Assembly (NCBI GenBank): GCA_035496935.1
Contig: DATJED010000004.1
Coordinates: 124,001-188,000, forward strand
Source of the DNA: Pseudopedobacter sp035496935
Lineage (GTDB): Bacteria > Bacteroidota > Bacteroidia > Sphingobacteriales > Sphingobacteriaceae
Direction: 5' to 3'
DNA: 64,000 nt
The notes under the pieces were generated by a model, which saw only the letters and a program-made list of their open reading frames with translations, was not told where the DNA came from and did not search any database. Shown in pieces: positions 29,275 through 38,034 of the stretch; within the stretch, counting starts at the first letter, position 1; each line of letters opens with the position of its first letter. A program made the position numbers and the translations under genes.

Positions 29275-31422
29275 CTATTCCGTCATCATTTTATACGTAA
29301 CCTCCGCAAATGAATTAGGTTTCCCTTTTTCAGGTTTTGTAATGCTTCCGGAAATTTTGTTGCTTTTTCTGTTTACGTTAATGGTTCTAAAGCTGTAAAC
29401 ACCTTTTTCATAATTAAAGGTCTCGCCGTCATCGTCATACAATTGGTAAGTGCCGGGTTTTGTACCGTAATACCTGATTTCTAAATCCACTTTCTGTCCG
29501 GGTTTTGGTGCATGCAATAAAGGTGGCATCATCGGTACAATTCCGCCGTCTTTTACGAAAACTGGAATTACATCCAAACCAGGTGTTACCGTAATTACCT
29601 CTCCATCACCGGCAAATTTCCCGGTGTAAAAATCAAACCATTTACCCTTAGGTAAAACCACTTTGCGAGAAGTTTGACTGGTAAACATCGGTGCTACCAA
29701 CAAATTTTCGCCGGCCATATATTGGTCTTTTATTTCCTTGGAAACAGCTTCTGCGTAAGGATTTTCCTGCAGGTTTACGTTTTTCTCTTGTTGGGCAGGA
29801 AGTTCTTGTTTAAAGTCAGGCTCAAGATTCATGGCCCTAAATGGCGGTGTTCCTTCAAAATGATATTTGGCAAATTCGGAATACCAATATGGCATCATTT
29901 TCATCCTTAGCAATGCAAATTCTTTCACTTGCTTTTCCACTTCGGGGTAAGTCCAGGGTTTGGTACCGGTTGACCAAGCGTTGATCATCGCCATTGGCGA
30001 AAACACATTTGATTGAAACCTCCGCAACCATTCTTCGGCGGTTTTGGAAGCTCTAACTTCTGGCGTCCATAATACGCCGGCAAAACCGCTGTTGATTAAA
30101 GCCGTGATAAAATCCTCATGATTGTAATAATCATTATAAAGCACAAAAGGCAAAGCAGATGCTCCACCGTTTGATGCCCTCACTAAACCATAAGTTCTTT
30201 GATTTCGTTTTTTAAATAAATCTGCGGTGTAACGCATCGCCAACAGCCCGTAGGTTTGACGCATCTGCTCGGCGCTATGCCCGGAAGGAAAAGTTGCTAC
30301 ATCTGGCCACAAATAATAATCGTAACCATCAACCTCATCTATTTTGTAACCGCTTATGCCGATATCAACCTGATCGGTTTTTAGCTGATTGAAAAACGGC
30401 TTTCGGGCTTCGGGCATTGTAAAATCAGGCACTACGCCCGACCAAACCGTATGCGAGGCGGTGTAGGGCAAAATCGCTTTATAAAAAGGCGCATCTGGCG
30501 AAACATAGGGATTAATCCATAAATTAAGTCTTACGCCTTTATCCTTCATTCTGTTAACAAAAGCAGGCGGATTTGGGAAACGATTTTTATCCCAAGAAAA
30601 TGTTCCGGGGTAGGCTTTACTTTGCCAACCCGGCTCTAAACCGATAAAATCTAACGGATATCCTTTTTCTTTAAAACTGTCAACCTCTTTTTCAACATCT
30701 TGCTCTGTTGAACGTGTCATCACTCTTTGTGTAAAACCTAAGCCCCAACGTGGAGGCAAAACTCCGCCACCGTTCATCAAATTATATCTCTTTACGGCAT
30801 CTAAAGGAGTTGGTCCGCCAAATACATAAATTTCGGCGCCTTCAGCCGGAATTAGCATTTCCACCGCATCAGAATATGGACGGGATGACCAACTTTTATC
30901 GGTGTTTCTGTCTTTTGGAGTTGGGAAATTTGGACTGTCTTTTCTCACAGCAGAACCAGCCCAAACTTTAATATATTGAGCGGAATTTATGAATACACCA
31001 TAACCATTTGAGGAAACATAAAACGGAACAGGAGCGTGTGTACGTCCGTTGTCTTTGCCTCCGTAATGATCCACATGTAATTCTAAAATCTTACCTCGTT
31101 GATAAACCGTCTGAAAATTTAAGCCGAAACCAAATAATTGCTCTTCTCGCTGAAGCGGAAATCTCAAATAGGTTTTCCCGTTTTCTACCCTAAATTCGAT
31201 TTCTGATTTTGATAAGGGAAAATCTGCGGAACCCAATTTTTCTAATGCTGATTTGTTAGGCTTTGCTCCGGACGCCGATAATAAATTAAAATCTCCCGGC
31301 TTTCCGACTACAGTTTTCCATATTCCGGGTTCTACTTCTTTCCAATCTACAGTTTGTGCGATGGCCGAGAGGTGAAACCCCAACAAGGAGAAGATAAAAA
31401 ACAGTAAGCGTAGTTTTTTCAT
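29275..31422 (-). CDS. GH31 glycoside hydrolase, secreted
   Basis: 715 residues, signal peptide about 1-22 (LSAIA-QT). GH31 layout: N-terminal beta-sandwich (about 25-210, LFGFGLNFQTVYQRG), catalytic barrel (about 220-545) starting PPRWGLGFTQRV, nucleophile Asp362 in GYKIDEVDGYD, then RASNGGASALPF and YNDYYNHEDF, where Asp431 is the best candidate acid/base, and WTPEVR. The C-terminal beta domains include GKWFDFYTGKF and YYGTKPGTYQLYDDDGETF. The common WxGD acid/base motif is not conserved. Alpha-xylosidase, alpha-glucosidase and alpha-galactosidase are all possible; alpha-galactosidases of GH31 are known from Pedobacter, so with fucosidases on both sides alpha-galactosidase is a fair guess. 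Confidence 0.85.
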   Translation of the reverse strand: MKKLRLLFFIFSLLGFHLSAIAQTVDWKEVEPGIWKTVVGKPGDFNLLSASGAKPNKSALEKLGSADFPLSKSEIEFRVENGKTYLRFPLQREEQLFGFGLNFQTVYQRGKILELHVDHYGGKDNGRTHAPVPFYVSSNGYGVFINSAQYIKVWAGSAVRKDSPNFPTPKDRNTDKSWSSRPYSDAVEMLIPAEGAEIYVFGGPTPLDAVKRYNLMNGGGVLPPRWGLGFTQRVMTRSTEQDVEKEVDSFKEKGYPLDFIGLEPGWQSKAYPGTFSWDKNRFPNPPAFVNRMKDKGVRLNLWINPYVSPDAPFYKAILPYTASHTVWSGVVPDFTMPEARKPFFNQLKTDQVDIGISGYKIDEVDGYDYYLWPDVATFPSGHSAEQMRQTYGLLAMRYTADLFKKRNQRTYGLVRASNGGASALPFVLYNDYYNHEDFITALINSGFAGVLWTPEVRASKTAEEWLRRFQSNVFSPMAMINAWSTGTKPWTYPEVEKQVKEFALLRMKMMPYWYSEFAKYHFEGTPPFRAMNLEPDFKQELPAQQEKNVNLQENPYAEAVSKEIKDQYMAGENLLVAPMFTSQTSRKVVLPKGKWFDFYTGKFAGDGEVITVTPGLDVIPVFVKDGGIVPMMPPLLHAPKPGQKVDLEIRYYGTKPGTYQLYDDDGETFNYEKGVYSFRTINVNRKSNKISGSITKPEKGKPNSFAEVTYKMMTE

Positions 31423-31474
31423 GGTTTATAAAGTGTTTATTATATAAAAGCTAAAGACATATTAAAAAGGTGTT

Positions 31475-31629
31475 TTTGCAGAGCCGTTCTTGTCTCCCTC
31501 TGGAGGGAGATACAGAGGGAGGTAAAATAAATTTTCTATAAAAACGATTTCATTTCTTATTATAAAATGATAAATAAAAACTGGCAAACCACCCCCAACC
31601 CCCGCCAGCGGGGGACAGACCCGCTTTCT
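31475..31629. repeat. Copy 1 of a ~155-bp intergenic repeat with two hairpins
   Basis: Begins TTTGCAGAGCCGT, continues with the hairpin TCTCCCTC, 2 nt, GAGGGAGA, then TACAGAGGGAGGTAA, about 70 bp of A/T-rich sequence, ACCACCCCCAA, a second hairpin CCCCCG-CCAG-CGGGGG, and ends GACAGACC-GCTTTCT. The second copy lies at 36940-37091 in the same orientation. Both sit between genes of the fucose locus. Confidence 0.85.
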
Positions 31630-31650
31630 TAAAAATCTCCTTAATCTCGA

Positions 31651-34197
31651 TTAATCAACAGGCACAACAGTATAAGTTTTACCTTTTTCAGTTTTAAAAT
31701 TAATTAGATATCCTTTCTCAATGGCTAATTCCACCGTTGGTTTTTTTGCCATTTTAAACGGCGGAACAAATGGTGGTGTTAATAACGCATTAAGGTTTTC
31801 ATCAGCTAAATTTCCTGTTTCCAGCACCTTTACTGGAACTTTTGTTCTTAGTTGGCAGTCTCCGCCTATTGCGGAATAAATTTTAGATTGTTTTAATTTG
31901 CCGTTTGTCCAACTGATGTCAACTGTGAAATTTCCTCGGGCTTTGATGCCTTTTATTTCCCCTTCTGACCAAGCGTCTGGCAAAGCTGGCAATAAATTGA
32001 GCATCCCATCCTGACTTTGCAATAACATTTCTGTAATACCGGCTGTTGCGCCAAAATTTCCATCGATTTGGAAAGGCGGATGCGCATCAAAAAGGTTTGG
32101 ATAAGTTCCACCTCCGCTCATTTGCCCCTTTTCTTCGGTTGGATCCATATAACGGAAAGCATCCTGTAGAATTTTGTAGGCATGGTTACCATCTTGCAAT
32201 CTTGCCCACCAATTTATTTTCCAGGCCATAGACCAGCCTGTGCTTACATCGCCTCTAAAAATCAGCGATTGCTTAGCTGCTTTCGCCAATTCTGGCGTGT
32301 TAAATACTGATATTTGATCGCCTGGAAAAAGGCTGAATAAATGTGAAATATGGCGGTGTGTATCTTTAGGATCGTCCCAATCTTTAAACCACTCTTGCAA
32401 CTGTCCGTACTGCCCGATATGAAAAGGATATAATTTCGCTCTCGCCGTAATCAGTTCTTTCCTAAAACTTTCATCAATGTTTAAAATTTCAGAAGAACGG
32501 ATTAAATCTGTAAACAGCTGTCTTAAAATAGACATGTCCATAGTGGAAGCCATGGAAAGCTGGTATTCTTTCCCCTCGATTTTAACGGTGTTTTCTGGTG
32601 AGGTAGATGGATTTGTAATTAAATAATCAGAGTTTGGATCTTTAATTAACCAATGCAACATAAATTGGGCAGCGCCTTTCATTAAAGGATAAGCAGTTTT
32701 TGCCAAAAATTCTTTATCGCCGGTAAACAAAAAATGTTGGTACAAATGTGTGCTGAACCATGATGCACTCATTGGCCAGGCCGACCAGCGTGGCATTCCT
32801 TTCGGATCCCAATCATAACCGCCCGGTGGCGAGGTTTTAGCCCAAAGATCAGAATTGTGATGCGCTACCCAACCCTCGTTTATGTTGTAATTAACCTTGG
32901 CGGTTTGCGCTCCGTTTACGGCTAATTCTTTAATAAAATCAAACAAAGGCTGATGGCATTCTGAAAGATTGGTGTTTTCTGCCGGCCAATAGTTCATTTC
33001 TGTATTGATGTTTGTGGTATAATTGCTTCCCCACGGTGGCTGAACATGATCGTTCCATAAACCTTGTAAATTTGTTGGTCGGGAGCCGGGTCTGGAAGAA
33101 GCAATCATCAGGTATCGGCCAAACTGGTAATATAAAACCTGCAAACCTTGGTCTGCTTCTGTATAGTTTTTTAATCTTTCATTGGTAGGTTTGGCTTCGG
33201 CTTGTTCATTGCTTTTTAAACTGAAGTCTACTCTGTTAAAAAGCTGCTGATAATCTTTAATATGAGTTGATTTAAGTTCTTCATGATTTTTTGCAAATGC
33301 CTTTTGCATATTTCGTTGGCTTTCTATAGCGGGATTTTTACCTGCTAATCCGGGAGATTTATCGAAACCGTTAAAACTTGTAGCTTCTGTAAGATAAATG
33401 GTAACCGCATTGGCATTTTTTATAATGATTCTTCCATTTTTACTGGAGATTTCTCCGCCATCATGTTTAATTTTTGTTAAAATTTCAAAGGTCATCCCTT
33501 CTCCACCTTCGTCATCATAAACTACTTGCTCTGTCTCATAATCTCTGTTTGCTACAAATTTTGGCGCTTTTCCGGTTAATTTAATGGTCTGGTTATCAAC
33601 TGAACTTACTTGATAACGCAACTTACTGCTTAAATCCACTTCGAAATTAAGTGTAGCCTTTTTATCGGCAGTAATTTTCACCAGCATTACTTTATCAGGG
33701 TAACTGGTGAAAATTTCACGGGTGTATTTTACACCATTTAGCTCATAACTTACTTTGGCTATTGCGGTTTTTAAGTCGAGCTCGCGACGGTAATTTTTAA
33801 CCAGCGTATCTTTAGTATTAAAATAAAAATTGAGATCGCCCAAAGGCAAATACCGGGCAGAATACGGTCCCTGCATTTTCTTCCACAGTTCCGCAGCTTT
33901 GGTATAGTTACCCTCAAAAACCGCTTTTCTCACTTCGGGCAGAACTGCCGGTCCGTTGGGATTATTTCCAGGATTCGGATAACCTGACCATAAAGTATTG
34001 TCGTTTAGCTGAATTCTTTCTTGTACAACTTTGCCAAAAACCATTGCTCCGGTTTTACCGTTTCCTAATGGCAAGGCTTCTTCCCAAGCATTGGCCGGCA
34101 AATTATACCAAAGTTTTAATGGTTGATTAGCTGATTGTCCGTAAACATTACAGCATCCAATTAATAAAACTAGGATGCTCTGGAGTTTGAATCTCAT
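31651..34197 (-). CDS. GH95 alpha-L-fucosidase (or alpha-L-galactosidase), secreted
   Basis: 848 residues, signal peptide about 1-20 (NVYG-QS). Inverting exo-enzyme, usually cutting alpha-1,2-linked L-fucose. N-terminal beta domain opens LWYNLPANAWEEALPLGNG and has RIQLNDNTLWSGYPNP. The (alpha/alpha)6 barrel carries TTNINTEMNYWPAEN; Asn396 and Asn398 match the two catalytic asparagines described for bifidobacterial AfcA, and Glu535 in STSPEN matches its general acid. GWVAHHNSDLWAKTSPP and FQIDGNFGATAGITEML complete the GH95 pattern. First of the enzyme genes; 229 bp including a repeat separate it from the GH31 gene. Confidence 0.94.
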   Translation of the reverse strand: MRFKLQSILVLLIGCCNVYGQSANQPLKLWYNLPANAWEEALPLGNGKTGAMVFGKVVQERIQLNDNTLWSGYPNPGNNPNGPAVLPEVRKAVFEGNYTKAAELWKKMQGPYSARYLPLGDLNFYFNTKDTLVKNYRRELDLKTAIAKVSYELNGVKYTREIFTSYPDKVMLVKITADKKATLNFEVDLSSKLRYQVSSVDNQTIKLTGKAPKFVANRDYETEQVVYDDEGGEGMTFEILTKIKHDGGEISSKNGRIIIKNANAVTIYLTEATSFNGFDKSPGLAGKNPAIESQRNMQKAFAKNHEELKSTHIKDYQQLFNRVDFSLKSNEQAEAKPTNERLKNYTEADQGLQVLYYQFGRYLMIASSRPGSRPTNLQGLWNDHVQPPWGSNYTTNINTEMNYWPAENTNLSECHQPLFDFIKELAVNGAQTAKVNYNINEGWVAHHNSDLWAKTSPPGGYDWDPKGMPRWSAWPMSASWFSTHLYQHFLFTGDKEFLAKTAYPLMKGAAQFMLHWLIKDPNSDYLITNPSTSPENTVKIEGKEYQLSMASTMDMSILRQLFTDLIRSSEILNIDESFRKELITARAKLYPFHIGQYGQLQEWFKDWDDPKDTHRHISHLFSLFPGDQISVFNTPELAKAAKQSLIFRGDVSTGWSMAWKINWWARLQDGNHAYKILQDAFRYMDPTEEKGQMSGGGTYPNLFDAHPPFQIDGNFGATAGITEMLLQSQDGMLNLLPALPDAWSEGEIKGIKARGNFTVDISWTNGKLKQSKIYSAIGGDCQLRTKVPVKVLETGNLADENLNALLTPPFVPPFKMAKKPTVELAIEKGYLINFKTEKGKTYTVVPVD

Positions 34198-34328
34198 ATT
34201 TATTGTAATTGTTAAATTTTAGGCAGCATCACCCGATACCAATTAGGCAAATAAGCAAAATTAGCTGAGCTATTCTTTACCTATTCTGGCAATTTGATAA
34301 GCAATATGAGCATGGTTTTGGAAAAGAA

Positions 34329-34409
34329 TTGCGCTCGTTGCAAACGAGCGCAAGTAGGGCAAGTAGGGCAATAGGCTTGTAAACGCAGAGTCCCTAAAGG
34401 AGACTCTGC
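34329..34409. repeat. Two hairpins and a short tandem repeat between LldD and GH95 genes
   Basis: TTGCGCTCGTT, 3 nt, AACGAGCGCAA (34329-34353, 11-bp stem) is followed by AAGTAGGGC twice in tandem (34352-34369), then GCAGAGTC, 9 nt, GACTCTGC (34385-34409). The last hairpin starts 15 nt past the stop of the LldD-like gene on the minus strand and may terminate it, although the T-run is poor. Confidence 0.6.
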
Positions 34410-34424
34410 TTGAACTAAAGAAAC

Positions 34425-35579
34425 TTAAGCGGTCTTAATTAAGTGATTTGGTAAATCTTCCACTCTCTCGCAACAAAGCTGCTCCATAATCTGCTGGATT
34501 TCCGTTTTTAATAAGGTAACGGTGTGATTACCTCCTTTATTACCTAAAGCTGCCGTTCCATACATAAAGGATCTTCCTAGAAATGTGAATTTAGCGCCAC
34601 TGGCAAGTGCTCTAGCCACATCAGAACCAGACCGAATACCGCTATCCATCATCACCTCAATTTGATCTCCGAACTTTTCTGCAATTCTAGTTAACGGTTT
34701 TATTGCTGCTTCGCCCGAATCTAACTGTCTTCCACCGTGGTTAGATACGATGATTCCATCCAATCCTAAACGAATGGCTTCTTGTGCATCAACCTCCGAA
34801 GCAACACCTTTAAGCACTAATTTTCCTTTCCACTGATCACGGATAGCTTTTATTTTATCTTCATTTAACCTTCCAGAAAATGTAGCATCCATAAACTGAC
34901 CTAATTGCTTTAAATCCAAACCTTTTGGCATATACGGCTTTAGGTTTGCAAAATTTGGTTGTCCGTACCTCAAAGTATTTAAAGCCCATGTAGGTTTTCC
35001 CATAATCTGCAATATGTTTCTGACAGACATTTTAGGTGGCATCGCTAAGCCATTTCGGATATCTCTGGGTCTAAAGCCAAAAGTGGGCACATCGCACAGA
35101 ATCACCAAAACCGGACATTCTGCCGCTTCTGCTCTTTTTATGATGTCATCCCGTAAGCGGTTTTCTGTAGGATGGTATAACTGAAACCAGGCTTTGCCCT
35201 CTGTTAACTCGCTAGCCCGCTCAATACTTGTGGTGGTTACGGTACTCAAAATAAAAGGCACATTATGTTTAAAAGCGGCCTTCGCTAAAATTTCGGGAGA
35301 ATTTGGCCACATTAAACCTTGTAAACCAATAGGTGCTATCCCAAATGGTGCGTCATACGTTATCCCAAACAATTTGGTTTTTAAGCTTGCACCATTAAAA
35401 TTTCTGATGTATTGAGGTTTTAACTGAACGTCTCTAAGTTCAGAAGTATTCCTATGAAGGTTAACATCTTCATTACATCCGCCATCTAAGTATTCAAATG
35501 CAAACCTTGGGATATTTTTTTGTGCTTTATTCCTTAAATCATCAATAGAAGGATATTTGGTGTTGAATTCTTGTGCCAT
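34425..35579 (-). CDS. lldD: FMN-dependent alpha-hydroxy-acid dehydrogenase, probably L-lactate dehydrogenase (LldD-like)
   Basis: 384 residues, cytosolic or membrane-associated. Family hallmarks: FEYLDGGCNEDVN near the N-terminus, PIGLQGLMWPNSPEILAKAA, FMN-binding Lys257 in LVLKGV, catalytic His281 and substrate-binding Arg284 in VSNHGGRQLD, and DSGIRSGSDVARALASGA for FMN phosphate. Oxidises L-lactate to pyruvate. In this locus that makes sense because the non-phosphorylated fucose pathway ends in pyruvate plus L-lactate. It is the last metabolic gene before the GH95 gene and is separated from the upstream SDR gene by a 337-bp space with an inverted repeat. Other L-2-hydroxy acids are possible substrates. 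Confidence 0.85.
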   Translation of the reverse strand: MAQEFNTKYPSIDDLRNKAQKNIPRFAFEYLDGGCNEDVNLHRNTSELRDVQLKPQYIRNFNGASLKTKLFGITYDAPFGIAPIGLQGLMWPNSPEILAKAAFKHNVPFILSTVTTTSIERASELTEGKAWFQLYHPTENRLRDDIIKRAEAAECPVLVILCDVPTFGFRPRDIRNGLAMPPKMSVRNILQIMGKPTWALNTLRYGQPNFANLKPYMPKGLDLKQLGQFMDATFSGRLNEDKIKAIRDQWKGKLVLKGVASEVDAQEAIRLGLDGIIVSNHGGRQLDSGEAAIKPLTRIAEKFGDQIEVMMDSGIRSGSDVARALASGAKFTFLGRSFMYGTAALGNKGGNHTVTLLKTEIQQIMEQLCCERVEDLPNHLIKTA

Positions 35580-35916
35580 GATTAATTCTTTTTTTGATGT
35601 ATTTTAAACTAGCTGAGTTAGGTCTTATTAAACGTAAACCTTACTTCCAATGCCTTTTCAGTACAGGCTTGCCTGCCCTCATGCCGGTCAATGGCAGTTA
35701 CTTTTTTCATTGTTTGTTTATTTCACTGTTTGCATTCAAGAGTGCGTCGCAATTTTTTCCGCAAAAAAAGTAACCAAAAAAACTCTCGCCTGTGCCGCTT
35801 GCTATAATGGTTTGCTATTATTTCTTCATCACGTCCGAAACCGCCAAGGGCGAAATAAGCTTAATTAAGGACAGTGCTTGGGCTGAATTAAACGTATTAT
35901 AGCTACAACTCATAAT
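35580..35916. repeat. 337-bp intergenic space with a long-spaced inverted repeat
   Basis: GTTACTTTTTT at 35697-35707 and AAAAAAGTAAC at 35764-35774 are perfect 11-bp inverted arms 56 bp apart. On either side is C-rich, coding-unlike sequence (for example GGCTTGCCTGCCCTC). It looks like a small non-coding repeat element of a kind I associate with Bacteroidota genomes; a second copy is not in the window. No gene seen. Confidence 0.5.
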
Positions 35917-36705
35917 TTAAGCATTCGCCAAAGCTCTGTCTAAATGAACATATCCGCCATCGACATACAAAATTTGACCCGTGGTGTGGCTTGATTTATC
36001 GCTCAATAAAAAGGCAACGGTATTCCCTATTTCGTGGATGGTAGTCATCCGGTTTTCTAATGGAATGTTAGCGGTGATTTTTGCCAAAGTTTCTTCTGGA
36101 TTATTTAACGTTGTAATCCAGTTTTCGTACTGAGGTGTCCAACATTCGGCAACCACCAAAGCATTTACTCTGATGCCGTATTTCAATAATTCTACCGCCC
36201 ATTCTCGGGTCAAAGCATTTCTACCGCCGTTTGATGCAGCATAAGCCGATGTATTTCCTTGCCCAGTTTCTCCCGTTTTTGAAGATATATTGACGATATT
36301 TCCTTTTGATTTAATAAGCTCGGGCAAAGCATGGTGTGCCATTAAATAATAATGGATTAGGTTGCGATGTAAACTTTGTACAAAACCTTCATAATTGCCG
36401 TTTTCTAAACCTACGCCATCATTTAAACCGGCATTGTTTACCAAACCATCAATTTTCCCAAATTGCTCAATCGCTTTTTTTACAGCTTTTTCGCAGGCTT
36501 CGGGACTAGTTAATTCGACCTCGATACCGAAAGCTTTTCCACCATTTTCAGCAATTAGATCAATTGCTTTTTGGTTATCCGCTTGCTTTCTACCTATAAT
36601 TACTGCAATTGCGCCTTCTTTTGCAACAGTTTCTGCTATCCCGAAACCAATGCCTTTTGCACCGCCAGTAATTAAAATGACTTTGTCTTTTAAGTTTAAA
36701 TCCAT
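35917..36705 (-). CDS. SDR oxidoreductase, probable L-fucose dehydrogenase
   Basis: 262 residues. Expected to oxidise L-fucose (pyranose) at C1 to L-fuconolactone, first step of the pathway. Cofactor-binding TGGAKGIG (13-20) and NNAG (90-93); Arg39-Lys40 after the second strand suggest NADP acceptance. NLIHYYLMAH, SSKTGETGQGNTSAY and the ending YVDGGYVHLDRALA are the pattern I know from characterised bacterial L-fucose dehydrogenases. Odd point: the catalytic YxxxK motif reads Tyr155-A-A-S-Asn159, with codon AAC in place of Lys. The downstream stretch TREWAVELLKYGIRVN is intact, so this is not decay. It is separated from the FAH gene by a repeat-bearing 471-bp space. Confidence 0.75.
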   Translation of the reverse strand: MDLNLKDKVILITGGAKGIGFGIAETVAKEGAIAVIIGRKQADNQKAIDLIAENGGKAFGIEVELTSPEACEKAVKKAIEQFGKIDGLVNNAGLNDGVGLENGNYEGFVQSLHRNLIHYYLMAHHALPELIKSKGNIVNISSKTGETGQGNTSAYAASNGGRNALTREWAVELLKYGIRVNALVVAECWTPQYENWITTLNNPEETLAKITANIPLENRMTTIHEIGNTVAFLLSDKSSHTTGQILYVDGGYVHLDRALANA

Positions 36706-37176
36706 TATTTTATTTTGTAATCGAAAGTTGGCTAGGTGTCTCGTTTATCACAAGCTTGAACTACCAAATCAAAAATCTATTTGGGCATTTTAACACTCCG
36801 CCAACTGGCGGATGTATCTTTTTGTTCGTCCTTCGACTCCGTTGCCATTGAGCTTTATTGATAATCAATAAACTAAAATTGTCTAATTTATTATATTGTA
36901 ACTCCATCCAGCCCTGTGTCTCTCTGGTTTAAAAAACAATTTGCAGAGCCGTACAATGTCTCCCTCCGGAGGGAGATACAGAGGGAGGTAAGACAGTTTT
37001 CATTTAAAACGATTTATTTCTTTATAAAAGATAAATGAAAAGCCGGTAAACCACCCCCAATCCCCGCCAGCGGGGGACAGACCTGCTTTCTGAAAATCCT
37101 TATCAATATATCTAAATGTCATTTTATATTGATTTATATGAAAATTAACGCTCGTAAAAACAATTAACTGCTAAAA
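36706..37176. other. 471-bp intergenic space holding copy 2 of the two-hairpin repeat
   Basis: No gene seen. Positions 36706-36930 are unremarkable and should include the start signals of the SDR gene ending at 36705. Positions 36940-37091 are the second copy of the ~155-bp repeat. The last 85 bp are A/T-rich. Confidence 0.6.
36940..37091. repeat. Copy 2 of the ~155-bp intergenic repeat
   Basis: Same order as the copy at 31475: TTTGCAGAGCCGT, hairpin TCTCCCTC-CG-GAGGGAGA, TACAGAGGGAGGTAA, A/T-rich middle with TTTAAAACGATT, ACCACCCCCAA, hairpin CCCCG-CCAG-CGGGG, GACAGACCTGCTTTCT. Differences are single bases and small indels, mostly in the A/T-rich part, and hairpin stems are kept. Confidence 0.85.
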
Positions 37177-38034
37177 TCACTTTTTACTATAAGCTACAAC
37201 TGTTTGTTTTGCTTCTCCCAAACCATCGATTCCGAGTTCAATTACGTCGCCTGCTTTTAAGTAAAACGGAGGGTTAAAACCTAAACCTACGCCGTGTGGC
37301 GTTCCGGTAGAAATCACATCGCCCGGTAAAAGTGTCATAAACTCGCTGAGGTAAGAAACTACATACGCAATATCAAAGATGAAATCATCCGTGTTGCCAT
37401 CCTGCATCATTTTTCCGTTCAGTTTTAACCATAAACGTAAATTGTTTGGGTTAGCAATTTCATCCGAAGTAACTAACCAAGGGCCAAGCGGTGCAAAAGT
37501 ATCGCAACCTTTTCCTTTTGCCCATTGTCCGCCACGTTCCAATTGGAAAGCTCTTTCGCTCACATCGTTATGTAGAACATAACCGGCAACATAATCCAAA
37601 GCTTCTTCTTTAGAAACATAGCTCGCTTTTTTGCCGATTACGAAAGCCAATTCCACTTCCCAATCGGTTTTTAAAGAATCTTTTGGAAGCATAATATCAT
37701 CATTCGGACCTACAACGGATGTGGTAGATTTAAAGAAGATAATAGGTTCTTTTGGGATTGGCGCATTGGTTTCTTGCGCATGTTTGGCATAATTTAAACC
37801 AATACAAACTATTTTTGACGGGCGACCAATTGGCGGTCCCAGTCGTTCTGTATCTGAAACTAGCGGAAGACTTGATTTGTTTTCTTCAACAAAAGAGGCC
37901 AATCTGTTGATGCCATCTGTTTCAAAGAATTTTTCATCATAATTCTCTCCAAAAGCCGAAGTATCGTACCTTTTACCGTCAATTACTACTCCTGTTTTTT
38001 CTTTTCCTGCTTGTCCGTATCTTATTAGTTTCAT
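37177..38034 (-). CDS. Fumarylacetoacetate-hydrolase-family enzyme, probable 2,4-diketo-3-deoxy-L-fuconate hydrolase
   Basis: 285 residues. FAH fold with metal ligands Glu126 and Glu128 in DWEVELAFVIG and Asp157 in LHNDVSER. The N-terminal third (MKLIRYGQAGKEKTGVV) and the block KIVCIGLNYAKHAQETN are typical of the subgroup annotated as ureidoglycolate lyase or 2,4-diketo-3-deoxy-L-fuconate hydrolase. In the pathway it would split the diketo acid into pyruvate and L-lactate. Between the two SDR genes, which fits the known Xanthomonas-type fucose route. Sequence alone would not separate it from other FAH hydrolases; the context does. Confidence 0.82.
   Translation of the reverse strand: MKLIRYGQAGKEKTGVVIDGKRYDTSAFGENYDEKFFETDGINRLASFVEENKSSLPLVSDTERLGPPIGRPSKIVCIGLNYAKHAQETNAPIPKEPIIFFKSTTSVVGPNDDIMLPKDSLKTDWEVELAFVIGKKASYVSKEEALDYVAGYVLHNDVSERAFQLERGGQWAKGKGCDTFAPLGPWLVTSDEIANPNNLRLWLKLNGKMMQDGNTDDFIFDIAYVVSYLSEFMTLLPGDVISTGTPHGVGLGFNPPFYLKAGDVIELGIDGLGEAKQTVVAYSKK

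Noticed and set aside
31475..31629. CRISPR or riboswitch reading of the two-hairpin repeat
   Set aside because: Only one copy per site, no regular spacer array, and no match that I know to a riboswitch core; better described as an interspersed repeat.
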